Assembly (NCBI GenBank): GCA_945787805.1
Contig: CALZID010000003.1
Location: 93,125 to 157,124 of the forward strand
Length of the DNA stretch: 64,000 nt
Reading direction: 5' to 3'
From: an uncultured Clostridia bacterium
GTDB lineage: Bacteria; Bacillota; Clostridia; Oscillospirales; Acutalibacteraceae
Part shown: positions 1 to 9,525 of the stretch, one piece after another
How the letters are laid out: each line of letters begins with the position of its first letter
Position numbering within the stretch: the stretch's first letter is position 1
Made by a program: the position numbers and the translations under genes
The notes under the pieces: model-generated
Databases searched by the model: none
Told to the model about the DNA's origin: nothing
Seen by the model: only the letters and a program-made list of their open reading frames with translations

Positions 1-3000
1 CAACTTACATATTATACAGATACAGGTGCTTCAATTGACTATACACGTTCAACTGATGAAAACGGCGAAGTTGTTTTTACCGAAACCTATTCTGATATTT
101 ACGGTGAACATGGTTACGAAATAAAATACCATGCCGCAACAGAAACAGCAGACGAATATATTACAATAACAAGACCTGACGGCTATGTTGAACAGTTTAA
201 CAGTAATGGACTTTTAGTTTCTGTAACAAATCCCGATTATCCTGAACAAACGATTAATGTTGTTTATGATTCAAGAACTCGAATTGACTATATAACTGAC
301 GGTGTTGGCAGAAAATATGACTATGTTTACGATGCAACAACTAATTTGTTGATAAAAGTTAAATGCTATTCTGCCAATGGTACTGCAATTACTGCAGGAA
401 CAACTGAATTGCCGCTTGAAGTTAGTTATGCTTATGATGAAAACAATAACCTTGAAACTGTAACATACCCTGACGGCAAATCTGTAACATATACATACGA
501 AAACGGCAATTTGACCTCAATGACAAATATTGATGGCTATCGTGTTAAATACGATTACGATTCTAACGGTAGAATTACAGAAATTACCGAGCAGGCGTAT
601 AATGGCACAAATTATATTGACGGCAACTCCCTGACTTATGAGAGATTGAGTTCAACTCAGATAAAACTTACAGACGGTACAGATAACTTTGAAATCTATC
701 AGTTTGGCAAGTCCGGAAATCTTCTTTATACCGTTGATAGTTTGGGTAACTATGTTATGAACGAAAGTTCAGGCTCAACTGACGACACATATTTTATTGC
801 ATCATCAGATTACGGCGTGAATTCTGAAAACTTATTACTTAATCCAAGTTTTGAAACTGAGTACAGCGCATTAAATACAGGCCGTGCAAAATATTGGGAG
901 AGTTCGAACTCTCCTTTTGAAAGAGCAACATATGAAAACGCATATTTCGGTGACTATGTTCTCAAAACAGTAAGTAATAATGAAGGTGCTGCAGAACAAA
1001 TTATTCCTGTGATTTCAGGTGGAGATTACACATTATCAGCATATGTTAAATCAAATGCTGAAAGTGGTCAGAAATTAAATTTGACTTTATATTCTATTGA
1101 CGATTCGGGTGACGCTGACGACGGAAATACAACAACTATTGAGTCAACAGGGGGTGAATGGCAAAGATACACCGTTACAATCACTGCACCTGAAAATGCA
1201 GAAGAACTTGTTGTTGGATTGTCTAATGAAAATGGCGGAACATTCTATATTGACAATGTTCAACTTGAACAGTCATTGTCAGCAAGTTCATATAATTATA
1301 TTACAAATGGCGGATTTAGAAACAATTTAGATTATTGGACTGGCTCAGATGATTTCATAACTGCCGAATCAACAATCAATGAAGAAACTGTTAATGCGGT
1401 TACTCTACCCGGTGGAACAGATGCAGTAAATACAATCTATCAGACAGTTACAATTAACGGTAAAAAAGATGATGTGTTTACAGTTGGCGGCTGGTTAAAA
1501 GGCTGTTTTGTAAATTCTACTACTAACAACGCTTGGCTGCATAAGATAATTGAAGAATCAGCAGACCCTAAAATCTGCAATTTCACCGAAGACCGCTACG
1601 CACAAATTGAAGTGAGATATCAATATAATGAAATAACAGGTGGAGAAACCGAAGAAACAATAGTAACACATGAAGAAGAAATCGAAATACCATTTGCTGA
1701 AAATATTGATGATTGGCAGTTTGCAGCAAAAAATTTCGTGCTTAAAGGTGATTGCGAAACTATAACAGTTATTGTTCGTTATTCAAAGCATACTCAAACT
1801 GCGTTAGTATCAAATATCGAACTTTCAAAAGATGAAGATGCAGTTGTAATCAGTGAAGATGAAAAAAACACCGAAGAAAACACCGAAGAAAACACTGAAA
1901 CTTGTCCTTGTGAAGATTGCGAAGAAGAAAATTGCATTTGTGCTTGTGAAAGCGAAGCGCTTTGCAACTGCACGCTTTGCAAACGCAGAAGCGACATAAG
2001 CGCAAAAGATTCTTTCGGCAACATTACATCAAGCAGTAGTATTGACGGAGTTAAAACTATTCAGACTCTTTCAAATTATACCGCAGACGGCAATTATCTC
2101 ACCTCTGAAATCGATGCTGACGGAAATACTGTTACTTACGATTACAACACTCTCAATGGCATTTTAACCGCAATAACCGATGCCAATGGCAATAAAACTT
2201 CATATTCTTATGATGCCAATGGTATGTTAACACAAGTTTCGGCAGATAATTCATTGACAAGTTCTGCAAACTATGTTTATAATAACGATAGATTAGTTGC
2301 CATTAGTCATAATGGTTTCACATACAACTTGACTTATGATATATGGGGTCAGTTAACAAGTGTTTCTGTTGGTGATACTACCATTATTTCATATAAATAT
2401 GGTTCAGGAGCAAATCGTGATAGAATTACACAATCAACCTATCATAACGGCGACTTTGAAAATTCATCAACTACTACAACTAAGTATGAGTATAAAAATG
2501 GAAATGTCAGCAAAGTCAGAGTCAATAATGTAGTCAAGTATTTGTATGAATATGACTCACAAGGAAATCTTTCTTCTGTTAGTGAAATAAATAGCCGTAC
2601 AGTTAAGTATACGGATGGTAGAACAGATGTAATAGATTACAAAACTAAAGATATTATTTACTCATCATATACCAACGATGACGGCGAGTTTATCGAAATT
2701 ATCGGCGGTGTGACATATACATCAAAATCCTACGACAGCGCTTATGACATTACAACTGGTATCACTACTGAGTTTAGCGATGTTTCTACTTCTAATGGCA
2801 AAACAATAGGTACTGTTGATAAGCAGGATTGGTTCGGCAGATACACAGAAAGCATTGTTAAAACTGAAAGTGCAACTGACACAAAAGATGAAAACACTTT
2901 CGCCGCAGTCAAGACAGAATATACCTATCCCGAATACGCTGACAACAAAACCTCAAACCGTATTGAAAGTTATGTTAACAAGGTGTATTACGGCACAGAC

Positions 3001-4563
3001 ACAGATAACAGTTATACATCATACACAGGCTATTCCTATGATTATGATTCTAACGGTAATATTATTGCAGAGTATAGCCTTGACGCAGGCGGAACGGAAA
3101 CTTTGCGTTACGGATATGTATATGATGGACTGAATCAGCTTGTCCGTGTTAATGATGCTGTTGCGCAAAAGACTTACACTTATACCTACGACGGTGCAGG
3201 TAATATTCTTGCAAAAACAACATATCCTTATACCACAGGTGATTTAGGTACTGCAAGCGGAAGTGTAAATTACACCTATGACTTAACTTGGAAAGATAAA
3301 CTTGTTTCATACGGCAATACAAGCCTTACCTATGACAATATAGGCAATCCATTAACCATTGGTGACAAATCGTTTACTTGGAGCGGCCGTCAACTTGAAA
3401 CCTACACGCAAGGAACAAAAACCATTGAATTTGAATATGATGAAAACGGATTAAGACACCGTAAAACCGTGACAGAAAACGGTGTTGTAACAGAACGGTA
3501 TGACTATGTATGGGCTAATGGCTCATTAGTTTCACAAACCTACACAACATATTCAAATGGTGAAGTAGCTACAACTAACAGTGCTAAATTCATTTATGAT
3601 TCTTGGGGAACTTTGCAAGGATTTGTTCTCAATGATACAGCAACATATCTTTATACAAAGAATTTGCAAGGTGACATTACATCAGTTGTAAATGAAAACG
3701 GACAGACAATTCTCAATTACACCTATGACGCTTGGGGTGCAGTAACTTTCTCTGCAACTTCAATGCAGAATATGTTGTTAGCATATACTCTTTCATATGT
3801 CAGCCCGTTCACCTATCGTGGTTATTGCTATGACTATGATATTGAACTTTATTATTTGCAATCAAGATACTATTCACCTGAAATCGGTAGATTTATTAAT
3901 GCGGATAGTACGGATTATTTAGGCGCTACGGGAACAGTATTGAGCTTTAATCTGTTCTCTTATTGTGAGAATAATCCAGTTCTAAGCGAGGATGCAAACG
4001 GTGCATTTTCTGCTACAATAGTTTTTAACGCATTAAAAAATGTTTTCAACTTTTTAAAAACTTCGTTTTTCAATAGTTTGCAAAAACCATGGTCTGTAGA
4101 AAATGGATATTTGAATATAAGAACAAGTGCAATAGGACGAGTAATTAATTTTATTATTAAGCAATTTGTTGCGGGAAAAACAGTGGGAATAGCTACTGAT
4201 TTATTGGGAGATATAATGGTTAAATATCTTAAGTCTAATAAAAATCTTGCTATTAAAATTGCAAGAAATATAATTGACTTTTTGATAAATAGTAGTGTGG
4301 GTAAATTTATACTAAAAACTATTGTTGGCTCAATACTTGCAAAAAAATTTCACTTCAAAAGTAGTTTAAAAGACCATGTTGTAAGTAGCATTATTCAAGA
4401 CATTATAGCAATTAAAAGCAAAATAGGTGAAAAGATTTATATAGTCATTTCTTCGTTTGGCTCAATCGGTGATATTTTGGCATTATTTTTATTTGATATG
4501 ATAGATGGTAATATTGATGGAAAGTTTAGAATAAAAGTAAATTCAAAAGGGAAAGTGACATAA
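1..4563 (+). CDS. RHS/YD-repeat polymorphic toxin, 5' end outside window
   Basis: The frame is open from the first base, so 1,520 residues of a longer protein are visible. Most of it is tyrosine-aspartate (YD) repeats of the RHS type, which build a shell around a C-terminal toxic domain. Two carbohydrate-binding-like beta-sandwich segments interrupt the repeats at about residues 279-430 and 434-610, each starting with an NPSFE- or NGGF-like motif. A Glu/Asn-rich stretch and a cysteine cluster follow at about 628-662. The conserved RHS core ends near residues 1276-1330 (LQSRYYSPEIGRFINADS), followed by ENNPV. The last ~190 residues differ in character, with several hydrophobic stretches, and are the variable toxin tip; pore formation is only an inference. 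No secretion signal can be judged because the start is missing. Confidence 0.93.
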   Translation, partial: QLTYYTDTGASIDYTRSTDENGEVVFTETYSDIYGEHGYEIKYHAATETADEYITITRPDGYVEQFNSNGLLVSVTNPDYPEQTINVVYDSRTRIDYITDGVGRKYDYVYDATTNLLIKVKCYSANGTAITAGTTELPLEVSYAYDENNNLETVTYPDGKSVTYTYENGNLTSMTNIDGYRVKYDYDSNGRITEITEQAYNGTNYIDGNSLTYERLSSTQIKLTDGTDNFEIYQFGKSGNLLYTVDSLGNYVMNESSGSTDDTYFIASSDYGVNSENLLLNPSFETEYSALNTGRAKYWESSNSPFERATYENAYFGDYVLKTVSNNEGAAEQIIPVISGGDYTLSAYVKSNAESGQKLNLTLYSIDDSGDADDGNTTTIESTGGEWQRYTVTITAPENAEELVVGLSNENGGTFYIDNVQLEQSLSASSYNYITNGGFRNNLDYWTGSDDFITAESTINEETVNAVTLPGGTDAVNTIYQTVTINGKKDDVFTVGGWLKGCFVNSTTNNAWLHKIIEESADPKICNFTEDRYAQIEVRYQYNEITGGETEETIVTHEEEIEIPFAENIDDWQFAAKNFVLKGDCETITVIVRYSKHTQTALVSNIELSKDEDAVVISEDEKNTEENTEENTETCPCEDCEEENCICACESEALCNCTLCKRRSDISAKDSFGNITSSSSIDGVKTIQTLSNYTADGNYLTSEIDADGNTVTYDYNTLNGILTAITDANGNKTSYSYDANGMLTQVSADNSLTSSANYVYNNDRLVAISHNGFTYNLTYDIWGQLTSVSVGDTTIISYKYGSGANRDRITQSTYHNGDFENSSTTTTKYEYKNGNVSKVRVNNVVKYLYEYDSQGNLSSVSEINSRTVKYTDGRTDVIDYKTKDIIYSSYTNDDGEFIEIIGGVTYTSKSYDSAYDITTGITTEFSDVSTSNGKTIGTVDKQDWFGRYTESIVKTESATDTKDENTFAAVKTEYTYPEYADNKTSNRIESYVNKVYYGTDTDNSYTSYTGYSYDYDSNGNIIAEYSLDAGGTETLRYGYVYDGLNQLVRVNDAVAQKTYTYTYDGAGNILAKTTYPYTTGDLGTASGSVNYTYDLTWKDKLVSYGNTSLTYDNIGNPLTIGDKSFTWSGRQLETYTQGTKTIEFEYDENGLRHRKTVTENGVVTERYDYVWANGSLVSQTYTTYSNGEVATTNSAKFIYDSWGTLQGFVLNDTATYLYTKNLQGDITSVVNENGQTILNYTYDAWGAVTFSATSMQNMLLAYTLSYVSPFTYRGYCYDYDIELYYLQSRYYSPEIGRFINADSTDYLGATGTVLSFNLFSYCENNPVLSEDANGAFSATIVFNALKNVFNFLKTSFFNSLQKPWSVENGYLNIRTSAIGRVINFIIKQFVAGKTVGIATDLLGDIMVKYLKSNKNLAIKIARNIIDFLINSSVGKFILKTIVGSILAKKFHFKSSLKDHVVSSIIQDIIAIKSKIGEKIYIVISSFGSIGDILALFLFDMIDGNIDGKFRIKVNSKGKVT

Positions 4564-4565
4564 TT

Positions 4566-5252
4566 ATGAGAATTAATATTAAAAACTGTAGTCAAACTGA
4601 TTTTTTAATTAAAATTAATAATTCTGTGTCATTTCAATTGTTTCCAAATGAAGTTAGAACGGTTGAAATTAGTAACAAAACTAAACTTTCACTATGCTAT
4701 AATTATACAAGCACTTATAACAAGGTGAAAATTGGATGGACAAAAAGAAAAATTGCAAATATAGTTTTAGATACTCATTATATTCTAAAAGATATTGATA
4801 ACATAGGTGAAATTAGAGTTCACACAGTTCGAGAAGCGGTAGCCAAACCTTTAAATTTGTATTATGAATATTTTGTAATTGATAATATTGATGTTGGTTG
4901 TTCTATGAATTGTTTCTATACGGTATGTGGAAAAGAAGAATTTGAATATGTTTATAAAAAGGCCTATAGAAAAGAAGTTATTGATAGAGTTATATCTTCA
5001 TCAATTGCGGGTATAATTACTAGTATATCCTTAGGTGCCATTTTGAAGTATAATATATCAATTATAATCTTAATTATGTTGTTTTTTGTGCTTGGAATAA
5101 TTATAGAACTATTAATCATCTTTTCTGAACGCAAAAAGATTAAAATTATAGATGGCATAAATGATACATTCATTAGTTCTTTCTTTTCTTCAGTTAATCG
5201 TCCAACATATATGACATGGAAGGATGGGAAACCTTTCCCCCAAAAATATTAA
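4566..5252 (+). CDS. Membrane protein, candidate immunity to the RHS toxin
   Basis: A 228-residue protein starting two bases after the rhs stop codon, so it is almost certainly cotranscribed and translationally coupled. Residues 1-140 look soluble and beta-rich. Two hydrophobic helices follow at about 145-165 and 168-188, with a short charged tail. I do not recognise the family. The position directly behind a polymorphic toxin tip is where a cognate immunity protein is normally encoded, and a membrane protein would suit a toxin with hydrophobic segments. That role is inferred from position only. Confidence 0.6.
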   Translation: MRINIKNCSQTDFLIKINNSVSFQLFPNEVRTVEISNKTKLSLCYNYTSTYNKVKIGWTKRKIANIVLDTHYILKDIDNIGEIRVHTVREAVAKPLNLYYEYFVIDNIDVGCSMNCFYTVCGKEEFEYVYKKAYRKEVIDRVISSSIAGIITSISLGAILKYNISIIILIMLFFVLGIIIELLIIFSERKKIKIIDGINDTFISSFFSSVNRPTYMTWKDGKPFPQKY

Positions 5253-5405
5253 GTCAATCAGGGGACGGTTAGCGTGAATCGGGAATGCACAGGGGACGGG
5301 GAATGCACAGGGGACGGGAATGCACAGGGGACGGTTCCTTGTGTTGACGGTTAACTTTGTAGGGGCAGGTCTTCGCACCTGTCCTTAATTCATTTACTAT
5401 TGTAA
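5253..5405. repeat. GGGGACGG repeat array and GC-rich hairpin
   Basis: GGGGACGG occurs at 5261, 5292, 5310 and 5327. The last three belong to near-identical units of about 17-18 bp containing GAATGCACAGGGGACGG. The array ends in ACGGTTCCTTGTGTTGACGG, which recurs at 5902-5921. A separate hairpin, AGGGGCAGGT-CTTCGC-ACCTGTCCTT, lies at 5361-5386. Such short GC-rich palindromic units next to a RAYT transposase are the expected substrates of that enzyme family. No gene is seen here. Confidence 0.75.
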
Positions 5406-5890
5406 CTCTTTCAAATTATACCGCAGACGGCAATTATCTCACATCTGAAACAGATGCGGACGGAAATACGGTTAATTATGACTACAATACTCTTAACGGT
5501 ATTTTAACTGCTGTTACTGATGCTAACGGCAACAGAACAAACTATTCTTATAATGCAAACGGTGCTTTAACACAAGTTTCGGCCGATAATGCGTTGACAA
5601 ACTCTGCAAATTATGTGTATAATAACGATAGATTAGTTGCCATTAGTCATAATGGTTTCACATACAACTTGACTTATGATATATGGGGTCAGTTAACAAG
5701 TGTTTCTGTTGGTGATACTACCATTATTTCATATAAATATGGTTCAGGAGCAAATCGTGATAGAATTACACAATCAACCTATCATAACGGCGACTTTGAA
5801 AATTCATCAACTACTACAACTAAGTATGAGTATAAAAATGGAAATGTCAGCAAAGTCAGAGTCAATAATGTAGTCAAGTATTTGTATGAA
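5406..5890 (+). pseudogene. Orphan rhs fragment, copy of 2066-2550
   Basis: This 485-bp stretch aligns without gaps to positions 2066-2550 of the rhs gene, at a constant offset of 3,340 bp. The first ~215 bp carry scattered substitutions, while 5621-5890 matches 2281-2550 without a mismatch that I could find. It has no ribosome binding site and is cut off at both ends by the GGGGACGG repeats, so it is not a functional gene. It is either a displaced alternative rhs module or the remnant of a tandem duplication. Confidence 0.85.
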
Positions 5891-5914
5891 TTGCACAGGG
5901 GACGGTTCCTTGTG

Positions 5915-5943
5915 TTGACGGAAATGGTATAATGTGGTATAAT
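5915..5943 (+). promoter_or_regulatory. Promoter of the RAYT gene, -35 inside a repeat unit
   Basis: TTGACG at 5915-5920 and TATAAT at 5938-5943 are separated by 17 bp, 18 bp before the transposase start. The -35 hexamer is the end of the repeat unit that starts with GGGGACGG at 5898, so the repeat supplies half of the promoter. Confidence 0.7.
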
Positions 5944-5960
5944 TGTTTTGGTGATGAAAT

Positions 5961-6713
5961 ATGCCAAGACAAGCACGAAAGAAAAGTGAAAGTGGAATAT
6001 ATCACATAATGCTTAGAGGAATAAACCAACAGCAGATATTTGAAGATACAGAAGACTGCGAAAAGTTTATTCAAATACTACATGAATGTAAGGCAGTAAG
6101 TGATTTTAAGATATTCGCTTACTGCCTTATGAATAATCATATACATTTATTAATCAAGTTTGAAAAAGAACCTATTGAACAGGTTTTTAAGAGAATTGGT
6201 GCAAGATATGTATATTGGTTCAATGTTAAATATCAGAGGGTAGGACATTTGTTTCAAGACCGTTTTAAAAGTGAACCTGTTGACGATGACTCATATTTCT
6301 TAACGGTATTGCGATATATTCATCAAAATCCGGTCAAAGCGGGAATTTGTAAGAAAGTTGAAGATTACAAACACAGTAGTTATAAAGAATACATTACAAA
6401 AACTTGGTTAGTTGATACGGATTTTGTATTTGATATGATTTCAAAGAAAGAATTTGTCAGATACAACAATGAAGTAAATTTTGACAAATGCCTTGAAATT
6501 GAAGAAACAACAAAAATTCGTGTAACTGATGAACAGGCAAAACGAATTATTAAAAAGATTTCAAATTGTGAGAATTCAACTGAATTTCAAGCCCTTGACC
6601 CGAGACTTCGCGATGAATACATTGCCATTCTAAAACAAAACGGTTTGTCAATAAGACAAATCAGCAGATTGACTGGAATAAGTTTTGGTGTTGTTAGAAA
6701 AAGATTTGATTGA
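5961..6713 (+). CDS. REP-associated tyrosine transposase (RAYT), Y1_Tnp family
   Basis: A 250-residue protein related to IS200/IS605 TnpA. RAYTs are single-copy, domesticated-looking Y1 HUH endonucleases that nick and may spread short palindromic REP sequences. The HUH motif is NNHIHLL at about residue 54, and the family block GHLFQDRFKSEPV lies near residue 93. A conserved RYIHQNPVKAGI block follows at about residue 114. The C-terminal ~40 residues (SIRQISRLTGISFGVVRKRF) look like a helix-turn-helix for target recognition. It starts 18 bp after a good promoter and is flanked upstream by GGGGACGG repeats, as expected for this family. There are no transposon ends or second ORF, so it is not an ordinary IS. 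Confidence 0.92.
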   Translation: MPRQARKKSESGIYHIMLRGINQQQIFEDTEDCEKFIQILHECKAVSDFKIFAYCLMNNHIHLLIKFEKEPIEQVFKRIGARYVYWFNVKYQRVGHLFQDRFKSEPVDDDSYFLTVLRYIHQNPVKAGICKKVEDYKHSSYKEYITKTWLVDTDFVFDMISKKEFVRYNNEVNFDKCLEIEETTKIRVTDEQAKRIIKKISNCENSTEFQALDPRLRDEYIAILKQNGLSIRQISRLTGISFGVVRKRFD

Positions 6714-6755
6714 TGTGTTAATAATGATTTTTTAAAACTTAGTAGTCACATTAAA

Positions 6756-6797
6756 AGCCGATGGGGTTATATCAAATAATCTCATCGGCTGTTTTTG
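6756..6797 (+). terminator. Rho-independent terminator after RAYT
   Basis: AGCCGATG at 6756-6763 pairs with CATCGGCT at 6783-6790, followed by a T-rich run. The same stem sequence is used again at 6994-7025. Confidence 0.8.
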
Positions 6798-7272
6798 TCG
6801 AAAAAAGCAAAATTATTATCACAAAACACATCTTTTACACGATTTATATTATTGAGGATGAACGATATAATCGTAAGATAGAATGTCAATATTTGACAAT
6901 CTGTTCTTTATCTTGATAAGAGAATAATTTAATAAAGAACAGTCCACTTCCCATCTCAACCCATCTATCTGTATCATCCTACACCTCATCCCCAGCCGAT
7001 GGTTCACCCCATCGGCTATTTTTTATCAATATATTTCAAGTTCAAACTAAACCATCTTCAACTTTTATTGACAAATTTCTACATTTGTACCCCAATTTTA
7101 TACATTTATGAAATTGTATTGATTTCATATTTAAGAAATGTCATTATTAATTTAATTACAAAAATTAATTTTTATAGAAGCAAAAGATTTTACTTGTTTT
7201 TTAGTAAACTATTATTAAATATTAACATTATGCAAGTAAAATCAACATTATGACAATTAAAGGAGAATCTTG
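6798..7272. other. Intergenic region with two inverted repeats
   Basis: No convincing gene. A perfect 11-bp inverted repeat, CTGTTCTTTAT at 6901-6911 and ATAAAGAACAG at 6932-6942, overlaps the region just after a possible -35 TTGACA at 6893. A second perfect 11-bp pair, GATTTTACTTG at 7186-7196 and CAAGTAAAATC at 7233-7243, lies just upstream of the four-gene operon. These are candidate operators or RNA stems. An AT-rich ORF at 6999-7253 has no ribosome binding site and is probably chance. Confidence 0.5.
6994..7025 (+). terminator. Second terminator with the same stem
   Basis: AGCCGATG, loop, CATCGGCT, then a T-run. The stem is identical to that of the terminator about 240 bp upstream, so one is probably a duplicate left by a rearrangement. 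Confidence 0.75.
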
Positions 7273-8085
7273 ATGATTAATGAAGAAAAAAACGGCAATG
7301 AAATACATTTCGTTAAAACCAAAAGACCCCGTGTCTTTACAAACGCATTATCTAAACTTGTTTTAATGTATATGGGAAAAAGAGATGGAAAAAAAGGGAT
7401 TCCTTCTGACAGAAACAATGCTGAATGGATGTCCCCTACTTTAAGAAAAGAATATGCAAAAATAGACGAAAAAATGGCAAAAGTTTGGTATGATGTTGAT
7501 GAAAAATGTGGAGAATTATATGCAAAAACTGAATCGCTTATATCTGATTTTGAACAGAATGCATTAGAAATCAAACGCATTCACACATATATTCTCAGGG
7601 AAGGTATTCTATACAAAGATGTAATAGGCAATAATCACACCTTACCAAAAGAATTACATGATATGATAAATGCAAAAAGAAACAGTGAAGGGAAATGTGA
7701 TGCATTAGGATTAAGATTGCGTAGATATAATGAATACAATAAATTGATTCATAACGCTAAAGAACATTTTTTTAGAAAGAGAATAAAGTTGAAAAGTGAT
7801 TTTCAGGAAATTAAAAGAAATTATCAAGTAATCATCACATTAGAGTCTGAACTTGATATTTTCTTTTGGGAGTTGTGTTCCAATATTGAAAGAAGGACAT
7901 CTTGGTATTGGCAGGGTGTTTTATTAAAACACCCACAAAAAAATATTATGCCACAAACACCCCCAAAAGCTAATAATAATTATATTAATAACATACACAA
8001 AGAAAGACGTGAGGGTCTGAAAAATAAGATTGCATCGATTGAGACATGTCATAAAGAAATTTTAGAACTTGAATATGTCGAATAA
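7273..8085 (+). CDS. Unrecognised protein, first gene of a four-gene operon
   Basis: A 270-residue, highly charged soluble protein with no hydrophobic segment and no signal peptide. The ATG at 7273 follows AGGAG at good spacing. Long Lys/Glu-rich helical stretches (about residues 55-95 and 150-200) suggest an alpha-helical or coiled-coil fold, with a Pro/Asn-rich linker near residue 225 (PQTPPKANNN). I do not recognise a family. It is followed after 12 bp by the next gene, so the four genes to 10,733 are very likely one transcript. Function unknown. Confidence 0.8.
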   Translation: MINEEKNGNEIHFVKTKRPRVFTNALSKLVLMYMGKRDGKKGIPSDRNNAEWMSPTLRKEYAKIDEKMAKVWYDVDEKCGELYAKTESLISDFEQNALEIKRIHTYILREGILYKDVIGNNHTLPKELHDMINAKRNSEGKCDALGLRLRRYNEYNKLIHNAKEHFFRKRIKLKSDFQEIKRNYQVIITLESELDIFFWELCSNIERRTSWYWQGVLLKHPQKNIMPQTPPKANNNYINNIHKERREGLKNKIASIETCHKEILELEYVE

Positions 8086-8097
8086 GGAGGAATAATA

Positions 8098-8523
8098 GTG
8101 TCAATATTTACTAGCAAAAAACGTTCTAAACCTAATTTGAGGTCCGTTTCTAGAATACCCTATGGTGACCTTTCATTAAATGTTTATAAGATACGTCCAT
8201 ACACCATTAGTTTAGTAGAAGGATTAAATGATCAATTGAATGAAATTATTAATAATGCTCCAGATTGTATAGATGGTCAGAATGGTGATATATTAGATAA
8301 TTACATAAAAAATTGGGAAAACAGAGCAAAAGCCAACCTTAATACACAGCGTGCATTAAGAATAAATATAATTAATCAAATTGACTGTTCAAGAAAAGCT
8401 AATGTGAAAAATGCTAAAGATTGGCTTGATGTTGAAAAGAAAAATTTGGCACAAATTCAACAGGAACTGTCAATAATTCAACAAAAATACGAAGAAGAAA
8501 GACAAAAATATACAAATTGGTAA
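8098..8523 (+). CDS. Unrecognised small helical protein, second gene of operon
   Basis: A 141-residue protein with a GTG start at 8098, preceded by a strong AAGGAGG site. The N-terminal ~40 residues are basic and possibly disordered (KKRSKPN). Residues ~95-141 form a likely coiled coil rich in Gln, Lys and Glu, ending KYEEERQKYTNW. No enzymatic motif is visible. Its place between a helical soluble protein and a membrane protein suggests an adaptor in the same assembly, which is inference only. Confidence 0.75.
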   Translation: MSIFTSKKRSKPNLRSVSRIPYGDLSLNVYKIRPYTISLVEGLNDQLNEIINNAPDCIDGQNGDILDNYIKNWENRAKANLNTQRALRINIINQIDCSRKANVKNAKDWLDVEKKNLAQIQQELSIIQQKYEEERQKYTNW

Positions 8524-8541
8524 TAGATAAGAAGGTTATTT

Positions 8542-9525
8542 ATGATTAGTATAAAAGGAAAAATAAAAGAAAACAAAGTCGACGCCGAAATAGATGATTA
8601 TGGAGATTTCTCCGCGTTTGAAGCCGGTGGAGCGAATTGGGAAGCAAAAGTCCATAAATCAAAAACTGAAAAGGAATTTGAAAGAGATGAGTATCAATAC
8701 ACAGGAATTCAACAAATAGGAACATCCTTTCCAAATCCTTATACAAGAGACCAGCTAATTAAACTTAAATTTGCTAATAATACAATATTTCAAGATTCAA
8801 TAGTTGCAATTATTGTAACCATAATAGCGGTTGTTATCGACGTAATATGTTATGGGTTGTTAATTGAAGAAAATATTCCTGCTGATGAAAGTATGAATAT
8901 TTTAGATTATTTACCAGCTTTGGGAGCAGCTATAGCTATTGATGTTTTGCCAATGTTTTTTGCTCAAAATTTACATAGAATAAATGTTAGTAAGAAGAAA
9001 GTAATTAAAATTTTTGGTGTTTTAAGCATTACATTAATCTTTATATTTTTAATAATTATATCAGCTTATCGAATTTGCGCATTATATTTTGTTGATGATC
9101 CAAGACCAATTGTTGATTATATTTGGGCAATATTTATGGTTATGATTCCAATTGCCACAACAATGATGTGCTTTATAGTAAACTATATTTCTTTTAATCC
9201 CATTAAAAATGAATTAATGCGTTTAAAAAATCAAGAATTGTTCATTCAGGAAAATATTTTTGAAATTGATGCAATGATAACAGAAGCTGAGGCAATACCT
9301 AATTACAAGGAAAATCTTATTATTCAGGATAATGCTTTATATGAGTCTGCGTGTGACTTAATTGAAACTATTGGAGAATATTATAAAAGTTATATCCGAA
9401 CAGAAATAATACCAATATTACACTCTCCGGCTGACACAACAGAACTCTCAGCAGATAGAAATGCAAAGTCTATTAAAAGTATTAAATTGCCTGTTTATAC
9501 TATAAATGAAGGAGAAAACCAATGA
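8542..9525 (+). CDS. Four-helix membrane protein, third gene of operon
   Basis: A 327-residue protein. The first ~85 residues are polar. Four hydrophobic helices lie at about 88-112, 122-145, 152-180 and 193-218. A cytosolic-looking ~105-residue tail, rich in acidic helices, follows. The short loops between helices do not match MotA/ExbB/ZorA, which have a long loop or tail at other positions. The stop overlaps the next start (ATGA), so the two proteins are coupled and probably form a complex. No family recognised. Confidence 0.8.
   Translation: MISIKGKIKENKVDAEIDDYGDFSAFEAGGANWEAKVHKSKTEKEFERDEYQYTGIQQIGTSFPNPYTRDQLIKLKFANNTIFQDSIVAIIVTIIAVVIDVICYGLLIEENIPADESMNILDYLPALGAAIAIDVLPMFFAQNLHRINVSKKKVIKIFGVLSITLIFIFLIIISAYRICALYFVDDPRPIVDYIWAIFMVMIPIATTMMCFIVNYISFNPIKNELMRLKNQELFIQENIFEIDAMITEAEAIPNYKENLIIQDNALYESACDLIETIGEYYKSYIRTEIIPILHSPADTTELSADRNAKSIKSIKLPVYTINEGENQ

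Noticed and set aside
5594-5932. 112-codon ORF in the orphan rhs copy
   Set aside because: It is a fragment of YD repeats without a ribosome binding site, ending in the transposase repeat unit; treated as a pseudogene.
6999-7253. 84-codon hydrophobic ORF on the plus strand
   Set aside because: It starts inside a terminator, has no ribosome binding site, is very AT-rich, and its 3' part overlaps an inverted repeat.
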